A program made the position numbers and the translations under genes. Below the pieces are notes generated by a model that was not told the origin of the DNA, did not search any database, and saw only the letters and a list, made by a program, of their open reading frames with translations. From contig LT599017.1 of NCBI GenBank assembly GCA_900079765.1, positions 3,486,996 to 3,550,995 on the forward strand: a stretch of DNA of 64,000 bases, written 5' to 3'. Origin of the DNA: an uncultured Eubacteriales bacterium (GTDB lineage Bacteria; Bacillota; Clostridia; Oscillospirales; Oscillospiraceae). Shown piece by piece: positions 49,982 to 61,922 of the stretch. The stretch's first letter is position 1. Each line of letters opens with the position of its first letter.

Positions 49982-52672
49982 TCACTCCACCAGGCCGTAT
50001 TTGAGCTTGACGCGGTCCAGCTTCTCCAGCAGTGCGGGGCCGGCCACCCAGAGAAAGAAGACGGTGGACAGGGCGTGGATGAGGTCCATGGGCACCCCCA
50101 TCATGCAGGATGTGACGATCATTCCAAAGGTGACGTGGGACTGGTACTGGAAGACGGAGTAAGTGTTCATGATGATACCGTAGAGGAAAAAGACCGACAG
50201 CCCTCCATAAATACACAGGGCAGCCCGGCTGCGGCGGAGAAGCCCCTTGCGAAAGAGGACCCCCGCCAAAAAACCGATGACGCCCATAGAGAACATCTGA
50301 AATGGCGTCCACGGCCCCTGCCCGAAGTAGATATTAGAGACCAGCATGGACACCGCTCCCACCAGGAATCCCGACTCCCCGCCGAAAGCCACGGCAGAGA
50401 TAATAACGACGGCGGCCACCGGCTTGAACTGGGGCAGGAAGAAGAAGGCTGTCCGCCCTGCCACGGCGATAGCGCAGAGGGCGGCGATGACCACCAGCTC
50501 CCTGGCCTGTGGCCTGCGCTTTTCAAAGATAAGGAAGAAGGGCACCATGGTCTCCAGCACGATGAGCATGGAGACGAAGAAATACTTCCGGTTGTCCAGG
50601 TACACGGAGCCGAACCACAGCGTGAAGGGGATGAGCAGGAGGATCATCCCCGCGGCGGCGATGGTGCGCGCCGGTAGCCTGCGGCGGGTCCGCTCTACCT
50701 GAAGCAACTCCCCCTGGGTGGCCGCGGGAGGGGAGAGAAACCAGGCCCCACCCAGAGCGGAGGCTACCGCCGCCAGGACGCTCAGCGCCTGGGCCCACTG
50801 GCTGCCCAGCGCACCAATCAACGGAGTAAGCAGGCCGGAAAGGAACGGAACTCCCTTGATAATCCGCCAGGCAAGCACCAACGCCAAGAGGAGAAGGCCA
50901 ATCCCCAGGGCCCTGCGCCCCGGGGTGGCGGCGGGCTCCTCCCGCCGCTTTTCCGCCTCCTCGGTCTTGGCGCGGTAAAGGGGGGCAGGGGTCACGTCAA
51001 CGTGGGGGACCGTCCCACCGCAGGCGAGAATTACGTCCTCCGCCGTCACCGCATCGGGCAGCAGGGCGCGGGCCATACGGTTGGCTGCGGTGGTGTAAAA
51101 GCTGTTGCCTGAGAAGAAGGCCCGGGGCGGGCCCTGGGTGACCACCGAGCCGTCGAAGAACATGGCGCAGCGGTCAGCGTGCCTGGCACAAAACTCCACG
51201 TCGTGGCTCACCATGAGGATCGTGCACCCCGCGGCCTGGAGGCGCTTTAGGATGTGCGCCAGTTTCTCCTTGAAGTGGCCGTCTAATCCTTTGGTGGGCT
51301 CGTCCAGCAGGAGGATGCGGGGCTCCAGCAGGAGAATCTTGGCGAGGGCCGCGCGCTGCTGCTCGCCCCCCGAGAGGTCATAGGGGTGCTGGCCCAGGAG
51401 GGGGCCAAGCTCACACAGCTCTGCCACGGCGGACACCTTCGCGTCCCTCTCAGCCTGGGGATGGGATTTATCAGCCAGCATCTCATATAGGTCCAGCTCC
51501 ACCGTCTTCTTCACGAAGAGGGCCTGGGGGTTTTGGGGCAGCACTCCCAACAGGCCGCCAAATTTCTCGCTTTCAGAAATATCGCACAGTTTGCGCCCCT
51601 CCAACCGTACCGAGCCCCGGTAGGGAACATTGATCCCGGAAAGGAGGGAGAGGGCTGTGGTCTTTCCCGAGCCGTTGCCCCCAACCACGGCGAAGAAAGC
51701 CCCTGTGGGGACGGACAAGCGTAGGCCCTTTATCACGTCCGGCCCGTCCTTCTCATAGCGGAACCAGACCTCGTCCAGCTCCACGGCGGGGGGCGTGGCG
51801 GGGGTGGTGTCAGGCTGTTCATGCACCGGCGACAAGGGGAAGTCTGCCGCGCGGCGGACCAGCCAGTCCCGCCCGTCCCGGACAGTGATAGGACAGAGGC
51901 TATCACTGCGGACGGCGGCGTAAATCCGCATAGGTGTGGGCATGGCGAGGAACATGTCGTGCCCTTTGTCCCTCAGCGCGGCACCCACGGAGCGGGGGCT
52001 GCCATCGGCAATGACCACTCCCTCATCCAGCACCACCACCCGGTCAGAGAGGGGGAAGGCCTCCTCAAGCCGGTGCTCGGTGAGGAGGACGGTGGTGCCC
52101 AGCTCACGGTTGATCTTCCCCACAGTGGCGAGGAAGTCTGCTGCCGCGATGGGATCCAGCTGGCTGGTGGGCTCGTCTAGAATAAGGACCGAGGGCTGCA
52201 TGGCCATGACGGCCGCCAAGTTCAAGAGCTGTTTCTGCCCGCCGGAGAGCTCGGAGACATTCTTATAAAACCAGGCCTCGATACCGAAGAAGGACGCCAT
52301 CTCTGCCACCCGAAGGCGAATGGTGGGAGTATCGCACCCCAGACTCTCCAGTCCGAAGGCCAGCTCATGCCACACCTTGTCGGTAACGATCTGATTGTCG
52401 GGAGACTGGAGGACAAAACCGATGCGTGCCGACTGCTCCCGCTGGTCCAGCGCATCGAGGGGCGCGCCCTCGAAGAGGATCTCCCCTGTTTTTGCCCCAT
52501 GGGGGGCGAGAACCGACTTGAGCTGGCGCAGGAGAGTGGTCTTCCCGCAGCCGGACTTGCCGCAGAGGGTTACGAACTCCCCCTTATTCACCGCGAGGCT
52601 CACATGTTTCAATGCCGGAGCGGCCTGCTCGGGGTAGAAAAAGGTCAGATCCCGGATCGCAATTGTTTCCAC
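49982..52672 (-). CDS. Fused ECF transporter: two ATPase domains plus a CbrT-like S component
   Basis: 896 residues combining three subunits. Domain 1 (about 1-270): Walker A GKSGCGKTT 38-46, signature LSGGQKQ, Walker B LILDEPTSQLD. Domain 2 (about 300-545): GNGSGKTT, LSGGEQQRAAL, ILLLDEPTKGLD. Residues about 595-896 are membrane-spanning, and the last 200 resemble vitamin S components for cobalamin (GRTAFFFLPQFKPVAAVVII, FGQGPWTPFQM). With EcfT, encoded upstream with a 28-bp overlap, it makes a complete importer for cobalamin or cobinamide. Substrate is inferred from the riboswitch and cob genes. Confidence 0.9.
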   Translation of the reverse strand: METIAIRDLTFFYPEQAAPALKHVSLAVNKGEFVTLCGKSGCGKTTLLRQLKSVLAPHGAKTGEILFEGAPLDALDQREQSARIGFVLQSPDNQIVTDKVWHELAFGLESLGCDTPTIRLRVAEMASFFGIEAWFYKNVSELSGGQKQLLNLAAVMAMQPSVLILDEPTSQLDPIAAADFLATVGKINRELGTTVLLTEHRLEEAFPLSDRVVVLDEGVVIADGSPRSVGAALRDKGHDMFLAMPTPMRIYAAVRSDSLCPITVRDGRDWLVRRAADFPLSPVHEQPDTTPATPPAVELDEVWFRYEKDGPDVIKGLRLSVPTGAFFAVVGGNGSGKTTALSLLSGINVPYRGSVRLEGRKLCDISESEKFGGLLGVLPQNPQALFVKKTVELDLYEMLADKSHPQAERDAKVSAVAELCELGPLLGQHPYDLSGGEQQRAALAKILLLEPRILLLDEPTKGLDGHFKEKLAHILKRLQAAGCTILMVSHDVEFCARHADRCAMFFDGSVVTQGPPRAFFSGNSFYTTAANRMARALLPDAVTAEDVILACGGTVPHVDVTPAPLYRAKTEEAEKRREEPAATPGRRALGIGLLLLALVLAWRIIKGVPFLSGLLTPLIGALGSQWAQALSVLAAVASALGGAWFLSPPAATQGELLQVERTRRRLPARTIAAAGMILLLIPFTLWFGSVYLDNRKYFFVSMLIVLETMVPFFLIFEKRRPQARELVVIAALCAIAVAGRTAFFFLPQFKPVAAVVIISAVAFGGESGFLVGAVSMLVSNIYFGQGPWTPFQMFSMGVIGFLAGVLFRKGLLRRSRAALCIYGGLSVFFLYGIIMNTYSVFQYQSHVTFGMIVTSCMMGVPMDLIHALSTVFFLWVAGPALLEKLDRVKLKYGLVE

Positions 52673-53535
52673 TTTCTATCCTCCCAGCAATCTATGATCA
52701 ATGGCGTGGTACACAGGAGCAGGTAGGCTAGCCCGCCCGAGACTGACCACGCGTCCCAAGGGGCCATTTGGACGGTGGGAAAGTACCGGCAGGAGAACCC
52801 CCCTGCCAGCCACATGGCCAGTATGAAGGCGCCCAGCGCACAAATCCAGACGAGAGCGGCGCGGTCTCGGTCGTCAAATCGGTAGATGGAGAAGGCGCTG
52901 CGGCCCTTCAGCCCGTAGCCCCGGCTCTTCATGGAGTCCGCTGTGTCAATGGCGTTCTCCAGCGACCAGGTGAGCATGATGGACAGAATGCGTATCCCGT
53001 GCCGCGCGCGCCGTAGGGCAGCACCGTTTGACACGTCACGCCCGATGCACCGCTGGGCGGCAGAAACTACTTTGAGCTGCTCAATGAACTTGGGAACGAA
53101 CCGCAGCACCATGGATATGACCAGCGAGAGGGCGGGGATGATACGCCCGAATAGGTAGACGAATTTGTCCGAGGTCATCACCTTATTGTAGCAGGAGAAC
53201 CAGCACAGGGCCGCGACGAACATAGCGGAGGCCGCAACGCCATAGAGGATGGATTCCTGGGTGAGGGGGTTCCCGCTGGGGAGGTAGGCAAGGATCGTGC
53301 TGCCCTCGTGGTTGAAGGCGGGGTTGATAAGGGCGGTGAGAAGCATCATGGGCAGCATGGCGAGGAGATTAAAGCGCAGGGCCTTACGCCCGCCCAGATA
53401 GACCGACCAGGCGAAGGATCCGGCCACGGAAATTGCCAGAGCCATCGGGTGCATAAACCACATGGAGAAGACCAGCACCAACGCGAAATAGGTAAAGCTC
53501 ACCGCCGGATGATAGGTGGAAAAGGTATCTTTCAA
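52645..53535 (-). CDS. ecfT: ECF transporter transmembrane subunit EcfT
   Basis: 296 residues from TTG 53533-53535 (AAAGGGGCG eight bases upstream, no ATG in range). Membrane segments near 15-45, 55-75, 95-120 and 240-290, with the cytoplasmic coupling helices containing AAQRCIGRDVSNG and ENAIDTADSMKSRGYG (x-R-G motif) that transmit ATP hydrolysis. First gene of the operon, directly behind the B12 riboswitch. Confidence 0.92.
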   Translation of the reverse strand: MKDTFSTYHPAVSFTYFALVLVFSMWFMHPMALAISVAGSFAWSVYLGGRKALRFNLLAMLPMMLLTALINPAFNHEGSTILAYLPSGNPLTQESILYGVAASAMFVAALCWFSCYNKVMTSDKFVYLFGRIIPALSLVISMVLRFVPKFIEQLKVVSAAQRCIGRDVSNGAALRRARHGIRILSIMLTWSLENAIDTADSMKSRGYGLKGRSAFSIYRFDDRDRAALVWICALGAFILAMWLAGGFSCRYFPTVQMAPWDAWSVSGGLAYLLLCTTPLIIDCWEDRKWKQLRSGI

Positions 53536-53566
53536 GGCCGCGCCCCTTTCGCTTTGACATAAATAG

Positions 53567-53602
53567 AACCGACCGCAACAATTTTCATTGCTGCAGCCGG
53601 TT
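53567..53602 (-). terminator. Expression-platform hairpin of the cob-operon riboswitch
   Basis: 16-bp stem (53567-53582 with 53587-53602; several wobbles) capped by GAAA, followed on the minus strand by CTATTTATG. It sits between the aptamer and the EcfT ribosome site and probably terminates transcription when adenosylcobalamin is bound. Confidence 0.65.
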
Positions 53603-53637
53603 TTCTGCTCAATTATGCCCGATGAAGGGCAGTTTCC

Positions 53638-53840
53638 CCGTTTTGTAGGTCTTCTGACTCACGCCCTGGCAGGGAAACTTCCTGCCGATCAAGCTCTGCC
53701 TTCTCAGGTTTCCCCAATGACTGGCTTTCGCCAACGAGCGTTGATTCCGGGCGCATACAGCGGCGGCACCGTCCAGGATTCTCACCTGGTTCTCTTCTTT
53801 CAGCCCCACGAGCCATACGCCGCGCGGGGGCACAAAACGG
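53638..53840 (-). promoter_or_regulatory. Cobalamin riboswitch of the corrinoid uptake/assembly operon
   Basis: Minus-strand aptamer: closing stem CCGTTTTGT/ACAAAACGG (53832-53840 with 53638-53646), conserved AACCAGGTGAGAATCCTGG, GCCGCCGCTGTATGCG, GCCAGTCATTGGGG and the B12 box GTGAGTCAGAAGACCT near 53647-53662. Represses uptake and assembly genes when cobalamin is plentiful. Confidence 0.95.
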
Positions 53841-53869
53841 CTATTTAGTTGTGGGGTTTTCCTACTTAT

Positions 53870-53898
53870 ATTAAACCCCATTCGCCCTCCGTTGTAAA
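53870..53898 (-). promoter_or_regulatory. Promoter of the cob operon
   Basis: TTTACA (53893-53898), 17-bp spacer, TTTAAT (53870-53875). Start near 53863, about 20 bases before the aptamer. Confidence 0.65.
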
Positions 53899-53910
53899 GC
53901 CCCTTACCCG

Positions 53911-53928
53911 CCAATTCTGCAGAATTGG
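53911..53928. promoter_or_regulatory. 18-bp perfect palindrome upstream of the cob promoter
   Basis: CCAATTCTGCAGAATTGG, perfect dyad, centred 23 bp upstream of the -35 box. A protein-binding site independent of the riboswitch is possible. Otherwise the 53929-54048 stretch shows nothing. Confidence 0.4.
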
Positions 53929-54048
53929 TCAAAATAAATAGGAAACCGCATCGTCCGGCCGAGAGGCGGCTTTATAAAAAGGCGGCTTGCCAAAAGGGGC
54001 GTTTTTGAGCCGGGAAGGCGACCGTTTTAATGAGCCAACTCTATATCA

Positions 54049-54423
54049 TCAATTATCTTTGGAACAGAGACAGAATGGATGTCCGGCGGGATCTATCATG
54101 GTGACGAAATCATCCCCCCCAAATTGTGATGCTGCTTTGATAGCGCCGATAGACTGGGCATATTCAACTGCCGACATTACATCGGAAACCTGAAAGTCAA
54201 AGTGCATTTGCTTTTGCTGCTTTTCTTTTTCTTCCGGCCATACAGGTGGCATGTAACCTTCTTCTTCAATAAACAGAAAGACAAATCCATTCTCATTGCA
54301 TAGTGCGGGACGGCCAAACATTTTGCGTTTTTCCCAGCCAAGCAATTTGTGATAGAATTCGCACAGTATTTGTTCGTCATCACAGTCAACCATAATATTA
54401 CCCAAGCATATCCCGTTAATCAT
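54049..54423 (-). CDS. VOC family (glyoxalase/bleomycin-resistance-like) protein
   Basis: 124 residues with two beta-alpha-beta-beta-beta units of the VOC fold (NIMVDCDDEQILCEFYHKLL at the start, MHFDFQVSDVMSAVEYAQSI, DPAGHPFCLC at the end). VOC proteins bind a metal and act as dioxygenases, glyoxalases or drug-binding proteins. Substrate unknown. Visibly more A+T-rich than the genes to its left. Monocistronic. Confidence 0.88.
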   Translation of the reverse strand: MINGICLGNIMVDCDDEQILCEFYHKLLGWEKRKMFGRPALCNENGFVFLFIEEEGYMPPVWPEEKEKQQKQMHFDFQVSDVMSAVEYAQSIGAIKAASQFGGDDFVTMIDPAGHPFCLCSKDN

Positions 54424-54504
54424 TCAATGTCCCTCTCACTCTATTTCCGTTTTCGCGTATCATAATTTATCTTTACTTTTAATAGTAGCACGTTTTCCCG
54501 TACG

Positions 54505-54545
54505 AAAAAAGGCATACCTTCTTTTTAGTGAAAGATATGCCTTTT
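54505..54545. terminator. Bidirectional terminator-like hairpin
   Basis: AAAAGGCATA...TATGCCTTTT with three further inner pairs. T-runs follow on both strands. It separates the VOC gene from the beta-glucoside operon. No gene is supported between 54546 and 54725. Confidence 0.6.
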
Positions 54546-54725
54546 CTGACGGGTCCGTGAATCAATAGTTTCGCTTTAAGCTCATTTTGTATATACACCG
54601 GCTTATATCGCATGCCATTTTCTGAAACTGTTTCGCTAAAGCTAAATGGCAATGTATCTCAACAGCATCAGGTGATGGATTTACTGTAATTTGGTTTGAT
54701 AAGTCAATCCCTTTGAAGTGTGCAG

Positions 54726-54784
54726 GGAAAAACGCCCATTGGAAAATTTCTTCGGGGTGACCTTGAAATTCTCCAATGGGCGTT
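54726..54784 (-). terminator. Terminator of the beta-glucoside PTS operon
   Basis: 13-bp perfect arms (54731-54743 with 54772-54784) plus inner AATTTC/GAAATT (54745-54750 with 54765-54770). On the minus strand it is followed by TTTTTCC. It lies 64 bp after the glucosidase stop. Confidence 0.85.
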
Positions 54785-54847
54785 GAGGTGAGCACCGGAT
54801 ATTAACGGGTTAGCTTAGCTGAACGAAACGTATTGTATCTGCGGTGT

Positions 54848-57682
<2,835 letters not shown>

Positions 57683-57686
<4 letters not shown>

Positions 57687-59545
57687 AACCTTTTTCCTCC
57701 TTTAGTTTTTCTCCACTGAATATAGTTTCGTAGGCTTCCTGTCATATCGTGTAAGCAGCCTGGATTGCTTTTCAGTGTACAAGATACAGTAAATTGGGGG
57801 GCCAGAACGATCTCCTCTACTTCTTGATAAATGTTCCGGCACAAATCAGGGTGATAATCGGCAATTGTAAGCAGCGCGCGAACCAGATGACTGACATATT
57901 GGAATCGATAATCCTGCATATGCCCGATAAATTTATCGAAACGAACACTGTCATTAATAAAGGTTTCGTTTTGCTGCAACATCTGTAGCAGCGGTTCACT
58001 TGCCGCGGCACTGTGAAGCCTTCCCAATGCATAAACGGCGCTGATCCCTCTTAAGGAATTGTACGATTTGCTGGTTTGCGGCAGATAGCAGTCTCTTCGC
58101 TGTGCCGTTTCGATCAAAACCGAAAGACCTGAATCATCCCCGCACAAAGCCAATACCAAAGCGCTGTTCACCTTCAAATTATTGTTATCTTCGGTCAGCC
58201 AGCTTTTTAAAGCCTCTATGATCCGCATCTGCCATGCGGCCAGCATCGCAAAACCTGGACTATTGGATAATAGGCCCTTGCGGATCTGCTGCGTTGTTGA
58301 ATCAAAACGGGTAATCTGTTCGCGCTCAGGCGGGGGATTGTCTCTTAATACATAATGATTTCGTATAGAAAGGCAGTTCGTTTGAGAAAGCCTATCCTTC
58401 AATGCCTGGTACGGCACATCCTGCAGCGGAAGCCCCAGGTAAAGGGCCTCTTCCACAACTGCGGCTGCCGCTTCGCCGGATTTTTGACAGTCGCGCATCA
58501 TTCGCGTATGCGAAGCCATGTCATGATCCAGCGATAAAATCCGCCCCGCTGCGATCACATTGTCCAGTGCGTTTGGAATCATCACGTCCTTATCGATTGG
58601 TACCGAAACCAGGGTGGACCACATACTAAGCCCAACAACCCAATCGCACAGAGTCTGGCTTTCAAATGCCATATCCTTCACATGGTTATCAATGTTGGCA
58701 CTCGAGAAAAACAACGGCTCTAAAGTTTCCTGGTTTTTTATTACCTGGTCCATGCGCAGTTGCCGGATCCCGTCTATGGCAAATCCCTCTCGAACCCCCA
58801 GCAGAGGGGACATTCCCATCGTGATTTGACCATTCTGCCAGGTACTGTAAACGGGATTGTTCAGTGAAGTAACGATGTGGTTGGCATATTCTTCAGCTAG
58901 CTCCTGGCGAACATAACCCGCGTCTATGTTATCAAAATTCATGCGGCAAGTGCCTTTTTCGAAAAACAGCCGCACATTGGAAAACGGCTGTGACAGGCCA
59001 TCAAATTCTCTGCCATTCTTTTTGGCTGATCCAGCCATTCTGCACAGGGCCGCCTCGGCTGTGGCGTCAATAAAGTAATCGGCGGAAACTTCTTTCAGCC
59101 CAAAAGGGGTAAGGTACTGAATGCCCGCTATAGTTCTTCCATCCACATATACGCCGGTCAAAGCGGAATCAAAGCTGACTTGACAGTTTGTATCCTCCAA
59201 TTCCTGTTCATACACGCACATACGTATCAGCGGGTGAGACCCAAACACATCCGGAAGGCGATACTGCTTTTTTTGTTGTTCGATTCGTTCATCGTACGCT
59301 TCATAGATCCCGCCGGGAGACCCCTGATAATAATGGAACATAGCCCCGCTGTGTACACCGCCCAAGAAATTCAGCTTTTCTACGATCAGAACATGCCGCC
59401 CTTTTTTAGCAAGGTAGATCGCCGCGATGCTCCCGGCAGTACCGCCCCCGAGAACGACCGCGTCAAAATGTTTAGTAAAAGAGATCTTATCTCGTTGTTC
59501 CTTAGCAATTTCTCCGTGTTCGAGAACCTGTTGAAACATCAGCAT
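57683..59545 (-). CDS. FAD-dependent oxidoreductase with C-terminal helical-repeat region
   Basis: 620 residues. FAD-binding Rossmann motif VVLGGGTAGSIAA at 30-42 with Glu56 for the ribose, FAD_oxidored (PF12831-like) core with YFIDATAEAALCRMAG near 160-175 and NVIAAGRILS near 335. Residues about 430-600 look like HEAT-type helical repeats (LKVNSALVLALCGDD, SLRGISAVYALGRL). Substrate unknown. Co-transcribed with a PTS and a 6-phospho-glucosidase, it may oxidise the sugar or the aglycone. It overlaps both neighbours by a few bases. Confidence 0.88.
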
Positions 59546-60339
59546 AGGTGATCCCTCCAGAATTGTTCCCCACGTTCCATAGCATGCAGTAGATCATCCG
59601 ATAAGCAGGAACACAAAATAAAACCATTTGAATTAGAAAGAACAGACGACTGCTTACCCCTGACGCATATCCGATCCGCAGCTTTCAGCAAAAGATCTTT
59701 GCTGTCGGTTCGCGTGCAAGAAAACAGCGCGAGGGCTTGTTTTCGCAATTGCGGATATGATAGTTCCGCGTCTGCCGGCATTTCCAGAATGTAATATCCC
59801 CCAGCTGCAAAGTCATGAATATTGGCGCAAGGGCAGATCACACGATCCTGGCCGGCCTTCCAGATCAGAAGGTTCAAACTTTCGGTTACACTTCCATCGG
59901 CGGCCTGCTTTGCAAAAAATTCGGTAGTGTCTACATAATTTTCCGCCTGTATGTGATAGATCTCATCCCGGCAGATGCCTGTAAGCGTGAAGTGATCCAC
60001 ATTTCGCTGACGGGATAGGATCGAAAAATCGAACAATATCTGTAATCTCTGACTTTCCGCGTATCTGCCTAGAGCGGGCATCCATTCGGTGATGGCGAGC
60101 TGCCCATCCTGAACAAGCGCTGGGGACTGTTTCATGCAGGCCCAGAATTTGCGGGCGGTCTCTCCCTGTATCCCCCTTTCCGGCATGGGGTCGGCCCGCA
60201 TGCTGGCAAAAAAATCACTTGCCAGCTGGTTTCCCCGATCTACAATAAGTGTTCCCTCGGGATCACATGAAGCAATTGCCATTCCAGCCATGGTCGCACC
60301 ATTCACAATGGTTTTATATTTTTTCAAATTTTTGAACAC
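59539..60339 (-). CDS. Unknown protein with degenerate dinucleotide-binding N-terminus
   Basis: 266 residues, not assigned to a family. Residues 9-36 (TIVNGATMAGMAIA, then LIVDRG) look like a relaxed FAD/NAD Rossmann start: Gly-x-Thr-x-x-Gly and an acidic end. The rest is alpha/beta with several cysteines. First gene of the operon, overlapping the FAD oxidoreductase by 7 bp, so it may be its partner or a substrate-binding subunit. The start could be TTG/ATG at 60337-60339, but the ribosome site is weak (GAGAGGTG further upstream). Confidence 0.6.
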   Translation of the reverse strand: MFKNLKKYKTIVNGATMAGMAIASCDPEGTLIVDRGNQLASDFFASMRADPMPERGIQGETARKFWACMKQSPALVQDGQLAITEWMPALGRYAESQRLQILFDFSILSRQRNVDHFTLTGICRDEIYHIQAENYVDTTEFFAKQAADGSVTESLNLLIWKAGQDRVICPCANIHDFAAGGYYILEMPADAELSYPQLRKQALALFSCTRTDSKDLLLKAADRICVRGKQSSVLSNSNGFILCSCLSDDLLHAMERGEQFWRDHLC

Positions 60340-60369
60340 CTCTCTATATCGTTGCGTTTCTGTTGCAAT

Positions 60370-60402
60370 ATTATAGAAATTTTACTAGTGTACTACAACA
60401 CT
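60370..60402 (-). promoter_or_regulatory. Promoter and probable RpiR operator of the beta-glucoside operon
   Basis: TTGTAG (60393-60398), 17-bp spacer, TATAAT (60370-60375). The inverted repeat AGTGT-N6-ACACT (60387-60402) covers the -35 box, a position suited to repression by the RpiR protein encoded next door. Confidence 0.65.
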
Positions 60403-60571
60403 TTTAAACCAGCTTGTTCCTTATCTCACAAGTCGGGATTTATCCCTTTATTCGTGATTTATCACAAAAGGTTTGAGGAACGAAAGCAGTGATTGCGCTA
60501 AGAGCTGATTCGGGAGCGGCTGCAGGTATGTTTTTTTATGTGAGAGCGTATTGCCCCGCACGCAGATTTAT

Positions 60572-60602
60572 AAAAAAGCAGATCCCGAAGGATCTGCTTT
60601 TT
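60572..60602 (-). terminator. Terminator of the RpiR gene
   Basis: AAAAAGCAGATCC-CGAA-GGATCTGCTTTTT, a self-complementary hairpin with T-runs in both directions, 59 bp after the RpiR stop. Between 60403 and 60571 I see nothing else. Confidence 0.85.
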
Positions 60603-60660
60603 CAATCGATATCTTTCCGTTGACCAGACGCAGCTTATGAAAGCGGCTGAACAGATGCGA

Positions 60661-61485
60661 TCATTTCTCCGATTTGGCGTCGCCAGGAAGCTCAAGCAGC
60701 GCTTTTTCTGGTTCTGCAAGCATATTGGTTCGATACTGCTGATACTGTAAAAACAATGTCTCAATGGCAATAAAATATCCAACAGCAGACTCGATCCGAT
60801 AGCCGTGATACTCTGAATAAAATTGAAAGTCCATCGTATGCACATAGATATTTTCATCGCAGATCGAGGCCAGTGAATTGTCCTTTAGGCGGGTGATCGA
60901 AATCACAGGAACATTTCTTGCGCAAAGATTCCGTGCGAACTCCAATGCGGCCGGTGTTTCGCCGCTAAAAGAAATGATAAAAACCAGATCTTGGGGGGTA
61001 ACATTTTTCAGTAGGAATGAGAGTTCTCCCTCGCCCTGTATGCTTATGATATAATCACCGCTGCACTGGAACAGCCGCCGCATTTCTCGAAGAACGTTGT
61101 TTTGCATATTACCCGTGCCATAGGCGAAAATATGCCTGGCATTGTAGATCATCTGGTTGATCTTGGTAAAATCTTTGTTTTGCATCTCGGTAACGATCTG
61201 GTGATAGAGTAAAATCAGATCTTTAGGATTGCTGATGTAATTCGCAGACTTCTGCTGATAGTCCAGTTTCAATAACGTCTTTAATTCCGCGTAACCACTT
61301 AATGTAAGTTTCTGCGCAAAGCGCAATACCGTTGTGCGTGATACATTACAGACATCCGCCAACTCATAGATGGTGTAATCACAGCAGGCTTTTCGATGGG
61401 TTGAAATATATTTCCAGATGATAAGATCAGTTTCTTTCAGTTTATGATAATTCTTATTGACAAGCTCCTCAATTGCGATAACCAT
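60661..61485 (-). CDS. RpiR family transcriptional regulator
   Basis: 274 residues. N-terminal HTH_6 (YELADVCNVSRTTVLRFAQK at about 40-59) and a C-terminal SIS phosphosugar-binding domain (IFAYGTGNMQNNVLREM, ISFSGETPAALEFA). Such proteins sense sugar phosphates. Same orientation and directly upstream of the glucoside operon, it probably represses it, with 6-phospho-glucoside or a derivative as inducer. Confidence 0.93.
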   Translation of the reverse strand: MVIAIEELVNKNYHKLKETDLIIWKYISTHRKACCDYTIYELADVCNVSRTTVLRFAQKLTLSGYAELKTLLKLDYQQKSANYISNPKDLILLYHQIVTEMQNKDFTKINQMIYNARHIFAYGTGNMQNNVLREMRRLFQCSGDYIISIQGEGELSFLLKNVTPQDLVFIISFSGETPAALEFARNLCARNVPVISITRLKDNSLASICDENIYVHTMDFQFYSEYHGYRIESAVGYFIAIETLFLQYQQYRTNMLAEPEKALLELPGDAKSEK

Positions 61486-61642
61486 CGTTGTATTCCCCCA
61501 TCGGACCAGTACGGATCATACTTGTACACTATCAATGTCCGCCTGAATTTTGGAAGCTGTGCAGAGTTTGGTACCGGCGAGGGTCTGCCACCTCCGATTC
61601 AAAACAATATAGAACTACGCCAGGGCGAAACAAACACATAAT

Positions 61643-61670
61643 ATTATAAGCCTTTTTTGGCAAAAAGCAA
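61643..61670 (-). promoter_or_regulatory. Promoter of the RpiR gene
   Basis: TTGCTT (61665-61670), 16-bp spacer, TATAAT (61643-61648), giving a leader of about 150 bases in which I see no gene or clear structure. No gene is seen either between 61671 and the tRNA terminator. Confidence 0.6.
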
Positions 61671-61880
61671 AAGCTTTCAGAAACTATACGCATTACTTTC
61701 AAGCAGTATAACTAACCAGACAAGACCATCTGGGGATGAAGCGCTTCCAGGGGAAATGCTAAGGGCTGTTTAATCAACGCATCCCGGCTCCTTGAGATAA
61801 GACAGAGGACGAGCGGTCTTTTATTCTTTCCCTCTTTGCCCATAGCGGGGCTCTCTCCTATTGCAATTAGCAGGAACAGA

Positions 61881-61922
61881 TAATAAAAGGTCCTGAAAAC
61901 AGAGTCATTTCCAGAACCTTTT
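61881..61922 (-). terminator. Terminator of the tRNA-Arg gene
   Basis: AAAAGGT-type stem (61885-61901 with 61909-61922, two mismatches) then TTTTATTAT on the minus strand, directly after the tRNA 3' end. Confidence 0.7.

Noticed and set aside
54562-54795. 77-codon minus-strand frame after the glucosidase gene
   Set aside because: GTG start without ribosome site, and its first part lies over the long terminator hairpin at 54726-54784. It may at most be a gene remnant.
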